Of a stretch of DNA of 64,000 bases, positions 9,273-18,753 are shown piece by piece. Source of the stretch: Saprospiraceae bacterium. GTDB lineage: Bacteria; Bacteroidota; Bacteroidia; Chitinophagales; Saprospiraceae. Position 1 is the stretch's first letter, and every line of letters begins with the position of its first letter. Under the pieces are notes generated by a model. The model did no database searches and was not told where the DNA came from. It saw only the letters and a list, made by a program, of their open reading frames with translations. The stretch spans positions 124,001 to 188,000 of the forward strand of contig JANQLV010000005.1 in assembly GCA_028280415.1 (NCBI GenBank), read 5' to 3'. A program made the position numbers and the translations under genes.

Positions 9273-9674
9273 ATGGGACTCAGTTACGAAGAATCTAAAA
9301 AAGTTGTTGTCAAAGGTCTTATCCTTTTGGGAGTAGTGACCGTAGTGGAGGTTATTATCGCTCTTTTTGGTAACGGACATATCGTTGAAGGTCTAAGATT
9401 ATCCAGATGGATTATGTATCCATTGATGATCGGGCTAAGTATGTACAAGGCATATTTCATTGTTTATGAATTTATGCACATGCGCTACGAAGTGAAAGGC
9501 CTGGCAATGAGTGTATTGCTACCGACCTTGCTCTTGGTCTGGGCTATTATTGCTTTTTTCCAGGAAGGAAATTCATGGAACGAACGCCGTCAGCAAATAT
9601 TAGATAAAAACAAGAAAGAAATCGGTTATCTGGCGCCGCCGGATATACCCGTTAAAGAGATTGGAAGGATATAA
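9273..9674 (+). CDS. Cytochrome c oxidase subunit IV
   Basis: The 133-residue protein has about three hydrophobic helices and the conserved MGLSYEESKK start and FMHMRYEVKGLAMSVLLPTLLL region of prokaryotic cytochrome c oxidase subunit IV (caa3-type). It is a small accessory subunit near subunits I and III. It is the last oxidase structural gene and is followed directly by a strong intrinsic terminator, which defines the end of the act-cox operon. Confidence 0.85.
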   Translation: MGLSYEESKKVVVKGLILLGVVTVVEVIIALFGNGHIVEGLRLSRWIMYPLMIGLSMYKAYFIVYEFMHMRYEVKGLAMSVLLPTLLLVWAIIAFFQEGNSWNERRQQILDKNKKEIGYLAPPDIPVKEIGRI

Positions 9675-9677
9675 ATG

Positions 9678-9710
9678 AAAAAGGCGAGACACTAAGTACT
9701 CGCCTTTTTT
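9678..9710 (+). terminator. Intrinsic terminator of the act-cox operon
   Basis: An AAAAAGGCGAG / CTCGCCTTTTT inverted repeat (11 bp) with a 10-11 base loop ends in a T-run, 3 bases after the subunit IV stop codon. The flanking A-tract could allow weak bidirectional function. Confidence 0.85.
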
Positions 9711-9780
9711 GTAGATTGTCAAAATAGTTTCAGAAAATTATCGGCCTTCAACCATCTGTTAAATAAAATGTTTTCAGATT

Positions 9781-10482
9781 ATGAGCGAGAGGAATACAAC
9801 TAAAAAATATCTGCAAGCTGCTGCCTTTATCCTTTTTATTATTGGCTTGCCATTGATATCCTGGTATTATTTGCAGGCCGGTTTCGACTATCATAAAGAC
9901 TTAATGTCAGAACTGAATAATTATGGCCGAATTCCGGAATTTAGTTTTGTAGATCAAAATGGGGATACCTTGACCCGGGATAAACTCCAGGGAAAGTTGA
10001 TGGTTGTGAATTTTTTCAATACGGAAGAAGAGCATTTTTCAAAAACGATGGACTATTTACGCAGATTATCCAGCCAGTTCCATGATCGAAATGATCTGGT
10101 TTTTGTTTCCCATGCTCTGGAAAAGGATATCGACGTAACTGAAATTAAAGAAATTGCTAAAAAGGAAAATCTCGATCATGCTCAAGCCATATTTTTGACA
10201 GGAGACCGAAAGGATTTATTGGATATACTTTCTAAAGGTTATCAAATTCCCGACTTTGAACAGCGAGGTGTTGAAGATAAAATTTTGCCCCGAAGTGCGG
10301 ATTTCGTAAATATCCCGGAAGAATATCCATACTTCGTCTTGGTTGATGAAAGTGGTACGATTAGAAATTACTATAAAGTTGATGATGAAAAATCAGTCAC
10401 CCGACTTGTTGAACACTTAGCTTTGATTCTTCCTCGAAAAGCTGAAGAAAAAGCAGAATTAAAAAGAGAAAAGGAGAAATAA
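9781..10482 (+). CDS. SCO1/SenC-like thioredoxin-fold protein lacking the copper CxxxC
   Basis: The 233-residue protein has one N-terminal anchor helix (about 10-30) and a thioredoxin-like domain starting GRIPEFSFVDQNGDTL, as in SCO/SenC copper chaperones that load CuA of CoxB. The place of the copper-binding CxxxC is taken by NFFNTEEEHFSK, and the whole protein has no cysteine. It therefore cannot bind copper in the canonical way. The location after the cox operon and before DUF420 matches usual SCO synteny. The end overlaps the next start by one base (TAATG). It may be a structural assembly factor. Confidence 0.75.
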   Translation: MSERNTTKKYLQAAAFILFIIGLPLISWYYLQAGFDYHKDLMSELNNYGRIPEFSFVDQNGDTLTRDKLQGKLMVVNFFNTEEEHFSKTMDYLRRLSSQFHDRNDLVFVSHALEKDIDVTEIKEIAKKENLDHAQAIFLTGDRKDLLDILSKGYQIPDFEQRGVEDKILPRSADFVNIPEEYPYFVLVDESGTIRNYYKVDDEKSVTRLVEHLALILPRKAEEKAELKREKEK

Positions 10483-11060
10483 TGGATCAGAAAGTTTTAG
10501 CAAAACGTATGAATATTGCGACCTGGGTAATCTCTGTGTTGGTCTTGCTTCTGGTTGGAATAATGCGTCGTCCGGAGTTCAAAATTCATACGGATATTGA
10601 TTTTAGTTTTTTACCGCCATTTCACTCGACGCTTAATGCCCTGGCTGCTCTTGCTCTTATTGCGGCCCTCTATTTCATTAAGCAAAAAAATATGATTGCC
10701 CATCGTAACAGCATCTATGCAGCCTTGGTATTTTCGGCTTTATTCCTTTTATCTTATGTAGTTTATCATTTTACCAATGAAGCAGTAAGATTCGGGGATA
10801 CGAATTTTGATGGAATTGTTGATGAAGCAGAGAAGTTGGCTGTTGGTGGTACACGTACGATCTATCTCATTTTATTGATTAGTCACGTTACTCTGGCCGG
10901 AGTAATTCTTCCTTTTATTTTGATAACCTTTACCCGGGCAGTCACGCAACAGTTTGATCGGCATAAAAAGATGGCCAGATGGGTATATCCGCTTTGGCTT
11001 TACGTTGCGATTACCGGACCAATATGCTATTTAATGTTAAAGCCCTATTATCCCGTTTAA
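10482..11060 (+). CDS. DUF420 membrane protein (CtaM-like oxidase assembly factor)
   Basis: The 192-residue protein has about five membrane helices and the DUF420 features: a His in a helix boundary (LPPFHSTLNALAAL), VYHFTNE, LISHVTLAGVILPFILIT and a C-terminal YPLWLYVAITGPICYLML. The Bacillus relative CtaM is needed for haem A-containing oxidase maturation; the same role here is inferred from homology and position. It overlaps the SCO-like gene by one base, so the two are translationally coupled. Confidence 0.85.
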   Translation: MDQKVLAKRMNIATWVISVLVLLLVGIMRRPEFKIHTDIDFSFLPPFHSTLNALAALALIAALYFIKQKNMIAHRNSIYAALVFSALFLLSYVVYHFTNEAVRFGDTNFDGIVDEAEKLAVGGTRTIYLILLISHVTLAGVILPFILITFTRAVTQQFDRHKKMARWVYPLWLYVAITGPICYLMLKPYYPV

Positions 11061-11101
11061 AGAATACAGTTTCCCTTTTTTAAAATCCGTATCTTTATAC
11101 C

Positions 11102-11350
11102 ATGAAAAAGCGAGTTTTTAATTTTTTAAGTCTTCTGATATTGAGCCTAACCTTAAGTATTACACCAGTTGATACAAATGCTCAATGTCCAATGTGTAGA
11201 ATGTCTGCCGAAAATAATCTTAAAGACGGAGGCTCTACTGGAAAAGGGCTTAACAAGGGCATTCTTTACATGCTGGCGATGCCTTATATATTAGTAGGTA
11301 CGATTGGTATCATTTGGTATAGGAACCGGAAAAAAGAAGAAGAGCTATAA
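11102..11350 (+). CDS. Small CPMC-motif membrane protein
   Basis: The 82-residue protein has a signal peptide (LSLLILSLTLSITPVDTNA), a short exposed segment AQCPMCRMSAENN with a CxxC pair, then one membrane helix (ILYMLAMPYILVGTIGIIWY) and a charged tail. Similar small proteins with a CxxC followed by an N-G-I-L-Y helix sit near oxidase assembly genes in other Bacteroidota as far as I recall. The position after SCO and DUF420 suggests a copper or redox role in oxidase assembly, perhaps supplying the thiols missing from the SCO-like protein. That is inference. Confidence 0.65.
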   Translation: MKKRVFNFLSLLILSLTLSITPVDTNAQCPMCRMSAENNLKDGGSTGKGLNKGILYMLAMPYILVGTIGIIWYRNRKKEEEL

Positions 11351-11414
11351 TTATTACGCATATTTCCTACTTTTTTCTATTTATAATATCCCTACGTCGT
11401 GGTTTTGCTGTTTG

Positions 11415-11458
11415 ATTGATTCAATTATTATTCTAAGCGTAAATTGAATCAATTTTTC
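11415..11458 (+). terminator. AT-rich hairpin with T-run
   Basis: A perfect 12-bp inverted repeat, ATTGATTCAATT / AATTGAATCAAT, with a 15-base loop is followed by TTTTT. It lies between the CPMC gene and susC. It is probably a weak intrinsic terminator. Being palindromic, it could instead be an operator for the downstream locus. Confidence 0.5.
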
Positions 11459-11522
11459 TATTTTCAGGCATCAGGTACTTTTGACCTGTTTAAATACTGC
11501 CAATTATCGATTGTATTTGCCT

Positions 11523-14500
11523 ATGAAAAAATATTTACTCTCTGGAATTTTAAGCTTTCTAAGCTTATTTATTTTTGGACAACAAACCATTTCTGGTACA
11601 ATAACCGATGCAGAAGAAAAGATTCCGGTTATTGGTGCGAGTATAGTTGAGAAGGGCACGAATAATGGTGTGCTTTCTGATTTGGATGGGAAATACAGTA
11701 TTACCGTTGCTGAAGATGCCATTTTGGTTATTAGCTATTTAGGGATGGCGAGCCAGGAAATAAACATCGACTCCCGGACTGTAATCGACATTGAACTCAA
11801 AGCAGAAGCTCAATATCTTGACGATGTAATCATCACTGCATTTGGAATTGAAAAAGAAAAGAAAGCGGCAGGTTTTTCTTACTCCGAGGTGGATGGAGAA
11901 GAATTGACTCAGGCCCGGGAAGTAAACTTTGCGGCTCAGTTAGTTGGAAAAGTAGCCGGCCTGGATGTTACCAAACCATTGAATGGTCCCTCCGGTGCTA
12001 CGCGTATAGTTATTCGCGGATTAACCGGCTTCTCGGGCTCGGCACCGCCTTTAATTGTGATCGATGGGGTACCTGCCGATAATTCCAATGTTAACCGCGC
12101 AGGGCTTTTTGGTGGCAGAGATTCCGGGGATGGACTAGCCGCCATAAATCCGGATGACATTGAGAGCATTACCGTTTTAAAAGGTCCTTCGGCTTCTACT
12201 TTATACGGTTCGAGGGGCGGTGATGGTGTAGTGATCATTACTACAAAAAAAGGTAAAAACCGAAAGGGGATAGGAGTGGAATACACTTCTAATTTTGTTA
12301 CGGAATCCGTTTTCCTGTTACCCAATTTTCAAGAAGAATACGGGCAGGGAGCAGATGGTAGAAAACCTACCACTCAGCAAGAAGCTTTTGATAACTGGAG
12401 ATCATGGGGTGCCAGACTTGATGGTTCTATGACGCCGGTTTTCAATGGAGAATCATTGCCTTATTCTGCAGTCGGACAAGACGACATTCGTTCCTATTAT
12501 AAAACCGGACAAACCTGGACGAACTCGCTTGCCTTGACCGGAGGTAATGAACAGGCGAATGCCCGTCTTTCTGTTTCACATCTGAATAATAAAGGAATAG
12601 TTCCAAATACCAATTACGAAAAGTATACTGTTAACTTTTTTGCCCGGGCCAAGGTTTCGGAAAAAGTAGAAATTGAAGGGAAGGCCACCTATGCGATCGA
12701 ACAGGCGGAAAACAGAACCAACCTGACGGACAATCCCAGTAATCCGGCAAAATACTTCACGATTGGTCCGGCTAATTTACCTCAATCCATATTTGCAAGA
12801 ACTAGAGATGAGTTGGGCGACCCAATTTATTGGTCGAATAATCCTTTTACACTTAGTCCTTACTGGGGGCCGGTTGAAAATACCAACCATGATACTAAAA
12901 ATAGATTGATTGGTTTTATTAGTTCAAGATGGCAAATACTGAATTGGCTTTCTTTACAAGGTAGGGTAGCTACTGATGAAAGCAGACAGTCTTTTTTTAA
13001 TGTGGAAATTGATGGGACACAGCACAATATTCCCGGTTCGGTTTTTATTGATGACTTTGAGATTACGGAGAGAAATTACGATTTAATCCTTAGTGGTGAT
13101 AGAAATATTAATGAGCACATAGGGCTTTCCTTTAACCTGGGAGCTGTACAGACGGATCGTTTTAATAAAGTCACTTCTATTAATGGTTCAGATTTTATAA
13201 ATCCCGGATTTCTATCCATTAATAATATGGCGATTCGCAGACCGGGGAATGTCACCAATAATCAAAGCCGTACCAATGGATTATTTGCTATGCTCTCTTT
13301 TTCTATTAATAATTATCTCTATCTGGAAGGTTCTATCAGAAAGGATTTCTTTTCGGTACTCACCAATCCCCTGGATGTAGAAGGTTCTGAAAATGGTATT
13401 TTGTACGGATCGGGAGCTTTGAGTTTTGTCCTCTCGGATGCCTTCAAAACGCCCGATTGGTTGAGTTTTGCTAAACTTCGTATGGGTTATGGATCTGCCG
13501 GTAATGCCAATATTGAGCCCTACTCTCAGATCCAATCTTTTGCGGTTTCCGCTGAACCCAAAGAGGATGAAAATGGTAATGTAACTTTTGGAAATATATC
13601 CGGAAATGTTTTTGTAAACCCGGCACTCAAACCCGCCCTTACTACTTCCTTTGAAATAGGAACGGATATCAGTGTATTCAAAAATCGATTCAGACTGGAT
13701 TTTACTTATTATGATCAAAGAACGGACAAACATATCTTTCAAAGACCATTGCCTGCTTCTACCGGTTTTGGAAGTGTCAATATAAATGCCGGGGAGATTC
13801 GTAACAGTGGTGTTGAAGCATTACTCGATGTTAAGGTGATCAAATCCAGCGATCTGAACTGGAACCTTAGCCTTAATTTCTCCAGAAATGTAAACAGGGT
13901 ACGTAGCCTGGTCGAAGGAGTAGATCAATTAATAATGGCCGAAGATCGTACTTTCTCTGCGAACATCGTTTCTCAACTGGATGGAAGAGTTGGGGATATA
14001 TGGGGAAATGTTTACGATCGAAATGAAGCAGGAGAAATTATTTATGGTACTGACGGATTGCCTCAAATAGCAGAAGACAGAGCTATCCTTGGCAATTTTA
14101 ACCCCGACTGGTACGGTGGAATTACTTCTACACTGACTTATAAAAATTTCAGTTTTTCTTTCCTGATTGATACCAAACAGGGAGGTGAGATTCTTTCAAC
14201 TACCAGCAGTTTTGGATATCTCTTCGGTCGTCATATCAACTCTTTGGAAGGGCGGAATAATCCTGATTTTATGATCGTTGGCAATGGTGTTGGCCCGGAT
14301 GGTATCAGCAGAAACGAAGTGCCGGCACGTATTGACGATTATTATACACGCATTTCGAGCATTTCCGAAGAAAATGTATTTGATGCCTCCTATATTAAAC
14401 TAAGACAGATGTCACTTACTTATACTTTTAACAAAGCCGTTTTAGAGAAAATCGGTTTTATTAATAGCTTGAACGTATCGATAATCGGACGGAACCTGTT

Positions 14501-14639
14501 TTTCTTCTCAAATGGCTTAGATGAAATCGGACTAGATCCGGAATCCGTTTACGCTGCCACAGGAGGAGATATCGGAATTGAATATGCGGCCCTGCCCAGT
14601 ACCAGAACTTTTGGTTTTAATGTAAAAGTTGGATTTTAA
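11523..14639 (+). CDS. SusC/RagA-family TonB-dependent outer-membrane transporter
   Basis: Starting at the ATG at 11523 gives a 1038-residue protein with a good signal peptide (YLLSGILSFLSLFIFG); the upstream TTG at 11481 would spoil it. A carboxypeptidase-D-like regulatory domain (about 20-100) precedes a TonB plug (FAAQLVGKVAGLDV, IRGLTGFSGSAPPLIVIDG) and a large beta-barrel ending in GFNVKVGF with a terminal aromatic. SusC proteins import oligosaccharides or peptides with SusD as lid. The partner susD overlaps or abuts the 3' end, and a PNGase F-like enzyme follows. No anti-sigma STN domain is present, so no transcriptional signalling is implied. Confidence 0.93.
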   Translation: MKKYLLSGILSFLSLFIFGQQTISGTITDAEEKIPVIGASIVEKGTNNGVLSDLDGKYSITVAEDAILVISYLGMASQEINIDSRTVIDIELKAEAQYLDDVIITAFGIEKEKKAAGFSYSEVDGEELTQAREVNFAAQLVGKVAGLDVTKPLNGPSGATRIVIRGLTGFSGSAPPLIVIDGVPADNSNVNRAGLFGGRDSGDGLAAINPDDIESITVLKGPSASTLYGSRGGDGVVIITTKKGKNRKGIGVEYTSNFVTESVFLLPNFQEEYGQGADGRKPTTQQEAFDNWRSWGARLDGSMTPVFNGESLPYSAVGQDDIRSYYKTGQTWTNSLALTGGNEQANARLSVSHLNNKGIVPNTNYEKYTVNFFARAKVSEKVEIEGKATYAIEQAENRTNLTDNPSNPAKYFTIGPANLPQSIFARTRDELGDPIYWSNNPFTLSPYWGPVENTNHDTKNRLIGFISSRWQILNWLSLQGRVATDESRQSFFNVEIDGTQHNIPGSVFIDDFEITERNYDLILSGDRNINEHIGLSFNLGAVQTDRFNKVTSINGSDFINPGFLSINNMAIRRPGNVTNNQSRTNGLFAMLSFSINNYLYLEGSIRKDFFSVLTNPLDVEGSENGILYGSGALSFVLSDAFKTPDWLSFAKLRMGYGSAGNANIEPYSQIQSFAVSAEPKEDENGNVTFGNISGNVFVNPALKPALTTSFEIGTDISVFKNRFRLDFTYYDQRTDKHIFQRPLPASTGFGSVNINAGEIRNSGVEALLDVKVIKSSDLNWNLSLNFSRNVNRVRSLVEGVDQLIMAEDRTFSANIVSQLDGRVGDIWGNVYDRNEAGEIIYGTDGLPQIAEDRAILGNFNPDWYGGITSTLTYKNFSFSFLIDTKQGGEILSTTSSFGYLFGRHINSLEGRNNPDFMIVGNGVGPDGISRNEVPARIDDYYTRISSISEENVFDASYIKLRQMSLTYTFNKAVLEKIGFINSLNVSIIGRNLFFFSNGLDEIGLDPESVYAATGGDIGIEYAALPSTRTFGFNVKVGF

Positions 14640-14652
14640 ATTCAGAATTGAG

Positions 14653-16140
14653 ATGAAAACTGTAATTAAACTATCAATAATTTGTTTCTTGAGTTTTTCC
14701 CTGGCTTGTACCAAGGATTTTGGAGAAATAAACACCAACCCCAATGAACCTGATAATCTGGACCCCAAACTTCAACTCACCTATGTTTTGAATCGAGCTG
14801 CTAGTGAAAGATCTGATCAATGGCGAGGGAACCTGATTTATTGTTCGGTTTGGGCACAGCAGCTATCAGGTAACTATGAAACGGATAGATATATCACCAC
14901 AAATGAAGACTGGCTAAGTTCCTGGTGGAATAGTTCTTATCAGAACCTTGGAAAAGATTTGAACGATATTATTGAAAAAACCGAGGCAGGATCAAATATC
15001 AATAGTGTAACGAAAATATTTAGAGTTTTTGTTTTCCAGAGAGTAACAGATATGTATGGAGATATTCCATATTCAGAAGCTAATAAAGGTGCTGAGTTTG
15101 CGACTCCGGTTTTCGACCGACAGGAAGACATTTATAATTCTTTTATTGAGGATCTTACTCAGGCAGTAAATGATTTGGATGAATCCAAAGACGAACTGGG
15201 TACTGCGGATATTATTTATAATGGCGATATTCAAAAATGGAAAAAATTTGCCAATGCACTTAAGCTGAGAATAGCAATGCGGATTTCAAATGTAAATCCG
15301 GACCTGGCTCGACAAACTGCTCAAAGTGCTTTGAATTCGGGTGTTATGACCAGTAATCAGGATATTGCCTATATCAGTTTTTCGGGCTCTGATGTCGATG
15401 GTCCGAATGCCAATGGTATCGGTGAGGTTTTTCAAGATTTCGGTATTACAGGACATCTTTTTAGGTACAGCGATGAATTTGTCAATCTGATTATTAATAA
15501 TGATGATCCTCGAGAAGATATCTTAATGGAAACCTATCTCAATGATGGTACGATCGACAATTCCGTAGGCTCGGGAAACCATCTGGGAAGACCCAACGGA
15601 ATTGATCCCGGGAACGATGATTTTGTATTTGCTCAGCCTCGTAGAGATGTAATGGTGACTTTCGATGCCCCTGCAATTTATTTCAGTTTTGCGGAAGTAG
15701 AATTTTTACGAGCGGAGGCCATTGTAAAAGGCTGGGTAGAAGGGGATGCCAGAGCAGCTTATGAATCGGGGGTTTTTGCAGCCTGCAAACATCTGTCCCT
15801 GTATCCTAATGCCGGAGAAATTAGCGATGACGATATTTTTGATTATCTCGAAGAAAATGGTGTAGAATACGAGGAAGACGAAGCAATAGAACTGATTAAT
15901 ACACAAAAATGGATCGCTCTAATTTTTGATGGCATTGAAGCCTATGCCAATTATCGACGCTCCGGTTATCCTGATATCAGTCCTGGTCTGGCTAATGGAG
16001 AATCTGGAGGGACTATTCCGCGCCGTTTGCGATATCCCATTAATGAAATGGTCAACAATAGTGCAAATTACGATGCTGCGGTAGCAAGATTGAATGGAGG
16101 GGATGTTATTACGGCTCGTATGTGGTGGGATGTTGACTGA
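14653..16140 (+). CDS. SusD/RagB-like substrate-binding lipoprotein (SusD-like_2 type)
   Basis: The ATG at 14653 yields a lipoprotein signal with cleavage at C19 (FSLAC-TKDFGE). The INTNPNEPD stretch after the anchor and helical TPR-like body match the SusD-like_2 family. The 495-residue surface lipoprotein would cap the SusC barrel and bind the ligand. The start lies 13 bases beyond the susC stop. Downstream, a PNGase F-like enzyme suggests the ligand is derived from a glycoprotein, though some SusD-like_2 proteins handle peptides. Confidence 0.9.
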   Translation: MKTVIKLSIICFLSFSLACTKDFGEINTNPNEPDNLDPKLQLTYVLNRAASERSDQWRGNLIYCSVWAQQLSGNYETDRYITTNEDWLSSWWNSSYQNLGKDLNDIIEKTEAGSNINSVTKIFRVFVFQRVTDMYGDIPYSEANKGAEFATPVFDRQEDIYNSFIEDLTQAVNDLDESKDELGTADIIYNGDIQKWKKFANALKLRIAMRISNVNPDLARQTAQSALNSGVMTSNQDIAYISFSGSDVDGPNANGIGEVFQDFGITGHLFRYSDEFVNLIINNDDPREDILMETYLNDGTIDNSVGSGNHLGRPNGIDPGNDDFVFAQPRRDVMVTFDAPAIYFSFAEVEFLRAEAIVKGWVEGDARAAYESGVFAACKHLSLYPNAGEISDDDIFDYLEENGVEYEEDEAIELINTQKWIALIFDGIEAYANYRRSGYPDISPGLANGESGGTIPRRLRYPINEMVNNSANYDAAVARLNGGDVITARMWWDVD

Positions 16141-16179
16141 TATAAAAAAATAATTCTTAATCAATCTAAAATTACCAAC

Positions 16180-18693
16180 ATGATGAAAGTTCTAAAATTG
16201 ATAGTTTTGCTTTGTCTGGGGACGGTAGGATTCGCTCAGAATTTTGGAATCCAGTTTGATGGACAGGATGATGGTATCCCCCTTTGTGATGACGATGCTT
16301 TTGATATTGGAGATGGATTTACAATAGAAGCCTGGATTTTTACGACCCAGTGGAAAGCGGAAGCGTGGCAGGGTTCCATTCTGAATAAGGATCAGCAAGG
16401 ACCTGATTCGGGTTTTGCTTTTCGTGCAGGAAAAAATGGTACACTTAGTTTTGTCATGAGTGCCGATCAGACCTGGAACGAGGTGCAGTCCGGAGAAATT
16501 ATGAATACCAATCAATGGTATCACGTCGCAGTAGTAGTTGATGGCACTACTATGAGTTTGTTTATTAACGGGGAGCTGGTTAATTCAAACAATTATGAAG
16601 GGATGCCTACACCTAATGATCAAACTGCAACCATTGGTGCTTCTCCTGGCTTTCCCGGCAGAGTCTGGGATGGAATTCTTGATGAAATCCGGGTTTGGAG
16701 CGTTGCCCGTACACCAGCTGAAATCGATGCCAATCAAACTACTGAGTTTACTGGGAACGAAGCTGGTTTAGTGGCCTACCTTCCGATGAATGAAGGACAG
16801 GACCTTTCAACGGCCAACCTTGCAAATACAAATTGCTCCGGCAGTTTTTCCAATATGGGAGCTGACGCCTGGCAGGATGGTTATTCTATTCCTCAATTTG
16901 ATGTGGGGGTAGTTAGTATTGATGGTCCGGATGTTTTAAGCATTTATCGAAGACCTGTGAAAGTGAGTATGACGATTAAAAACCTGGGCAGTGATCCAAT
17001 TTCAAATGTTCCGGTTAAACTGGATGTAAATGGTCTTCCGGCTCTGGAAGAAAATTATGAGGGGACACTCCAGCCTGGTGAAGAAGTCGCTTTTTCTTTT
17101 ACAACACCACTTGATCTTTCTGATAATAATACGAATCTCCTGTCCGCTTCAACAGATCATCCCAATGATGCCAATGCTTTGAATGACGGAGTATCCTATC
17201 GATATAAAAAACCGGATGATGATAGAATTGTCAATATTTTGAACGAAGAGCAGCATAATTTCGGAAGTGCCGGACAAACTCAGTTTACGCTGGTAAACTT
17301 ACCGGAAAATATGGAAGATTTTGGCCAGATTCTCTTGCACTTTTCGGTAGAATGCCCGAATGATGGTTGCGATCCCTGGGATCAGCCAGCCAGCTTTTTC
17401 TTAGATGTAGCGGATGGCAGTTCGTACGAGTTGGCTCGTTTTGTTACTCCTTTCGGTATTGAATGTGGCCCCTGGACGGTAGATGTCACTGACTTCAAAT
17501 CTATCATGAGAGGCCCGGCAGTGTTCCGCTCGTTTGTACAAGTGTGGGGACCTTCTGGATGGTTGGTAAATGCTGATCTGGAATTTATAGATGCGCAGAC
17601 GCCAACTTATCAAAAAGTTACACCGCTTTGGGAGACAGACAATTGGGTATATGGCGATCCGGGTATAAGTCATGATCTTCCGGAACAAACGGTAACTATC
17701 GATAATACGACTGAAACCGGGCATATGCGTATGACGATCACTGGTCATGGACAGGGTAATACGGATAATGCAGCAGAATTTTCCAATAAGACACATACAA
17801 TTATGCTTAATTCCAATGCTGCGGATTCGCATAATTTGTGGAAATCGGATTGTGCCTCTAATCCCTGTGCTGATCAAAATGGAACCTGGGAATTTGCTCG
17901 TGCAGGTTGGTGTCCCGGGCAAAATGTCATCCCTTACATCTATAATTTGACCGATGAGATTACACCCGGACAAGCCCTGAGTCTTGATTATGAATTGGAG
18001 GATTATGTAAATGAATTAAATACGGGTTATAATGGAAGTTCACATACCGAACCCCATTACCGGATCTTTTCTTATCTGATAGAAAGTGGAGATGAATGGT
18101 TTGATGATTATAATAATTTAAGAGCGGAATCTATAAGCGTTGGCACTAATGGAAATCCGGATAATCCGGTTTTTGAAAGTCTCACTTTTCGAGTTAAAAA
18201 TACAGGCTCGAACTCAGTAAGCAATGCCAATGTCAGCTACTTCATTAATGGTGAATTTGTTTTTGAAGAAACCATCACGGCAGCTATTGCCCCGGGAGAA
18301 ATCTATGTACATGATTTCTCACAAGTGAACGGATTTACAGCGGGAACAGATCATTTGGTTTTTGGAGTTGTAAGCTATAGTAATGATGAGAATCTTAGTG
18401 ACGATGTAGCAAAAACTTTTATTGATGATCAACTAACGAATATCAATGAAATCGATAGAAGAGCGTTTAAAGTTTTTCCAAATCCTTCTGGTGGAAACTT
18501 TAACATCGAGTTTAGTGAAACATTCTTTAACGGGAGTTTAAGCCTACTGGATGCACAAGGACGCTTATTGCAAGATTATCAGCTTGGTAATACTACTGCA
18601 ATGGATTTACAGATCGCAGACCGGGGAATTTACATTTTGAAATTGACAGGTCCCGAGGGTGATGCATTAATTCAGAAATTAATCGTTCAGTAA
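16180..18693 (+). CDS. Secreted PNGase F-like glycoamidase with LamG, CARDB-like and T9SS domains
   Basis: The 837-residue protein has a signal peptide, a LamG/concanavalin-like domain (about 25-190), a CARDB-like beta domain (about 225-330), a PNGase F catalytic region (about 345-610), a second CARDB-like domain (about 640-740) and a T9SS type A sorting domain (VFPNPSGGNFNIEF to the end). PNGase F signatures include CDPWDQPASFFLDV and GTWEFARAGWCPG. Such enzymes cleave N-glycans from asparagine. T9SS should place it outside the cell. It is encoded directly after the SusCD pair, so cleaved glycans or deglycosylated peptides may be its imported products. Substrate specificity is not readable from sequence. 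Confidence 0.88.
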   Translation: MMKVLKLIVLLCLGTVGFAQNFGIQFDGQDDGIPLCDDDAFDIGDGFTIEAWIFTTQWKAEAWQGSILNKDQQGPDSGFAFRAGKNGTLSFVMSADQTWNEVQSGEIMNTNQWYHVAVVVDGTTMSLFINGELVNSNNYEGMPTPNDQTATIGASPGFPGRVWDGILDEIRVWSVARTPAEIDANQTTEFTGNEAGLVAYLPMNEGQDLSTANLANTNCSGSFSNMGADAWQDGYSIPQFDVGVVSIDGPDVLSIYRRPVKVSMTIKNLGSDPISNVPVKLDVNGLPALEENYEGTLQPGEEVAFSFTTPLDLSDNNTNLLSASTDHPNDANALNDGVSYRYKKPDDDRIVNILNEEQHNFGSAGQTQFTLVNLPENMEDFGQILLHFSVECPNDGCDPWDQPASFFLDVADGSSYELARFVTPFGIECGPWTVDVTDFKSIMRGPAVFRSFVQVWGPSGWLVNADLEFIDAQTPTYQKVTPLWETDNWVYGDPGISHDLPEQTVTIDNTTETGHMRMTITGHGQGNTDNAAEFSNKTHTIMLNSNAADSHNLWKSDCASNPCADQNGTWEFARAGWCPGQNVIPYIYNLTDEITPGQALSLDYELEDYVNELNTGYNGSSHTEPHYRIFSYLIESGDEWFDDYNNLRAESISVGTNGNPDNPVFESLTFRVKNTGSNSVSNANVSYFINGEFVFEETITAAIAPGEIYVHDFSQVNGFTAGTDHLVFGVVSYSNDENLSDDVAKTFIDDQLTNINEIDRRAFKVFPNPSGGNFNIEFSETFFNGSLSLLDAQGRLLQDYQLGNTTAMDLQIADRGIYILKLTGPEGDALIQKLIVQ

Positions 18694-18710
18694 ACGATTG
18701 TATACCATAC

Positions 18711-18748
18711 AGCTGGTTTGATCAAGAATAGCTCTGATCAAACCAGCT
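18711..18748. terminator. Convergent terminator hairpin
   Basis: A perfect 14-bp inverted repeat (AGCTGGTTTGATCA / TGATCAAACCAGCT) with a 10-base loop lies exactly between the convergent glycoamidase and carboxypeptidase genes. The T-run on either side is weak (CATTTTAAA on the + side), but placement suggests bidirectional termination. Confidence 0.7.
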
Positions 18749-18753
18749 CCATT

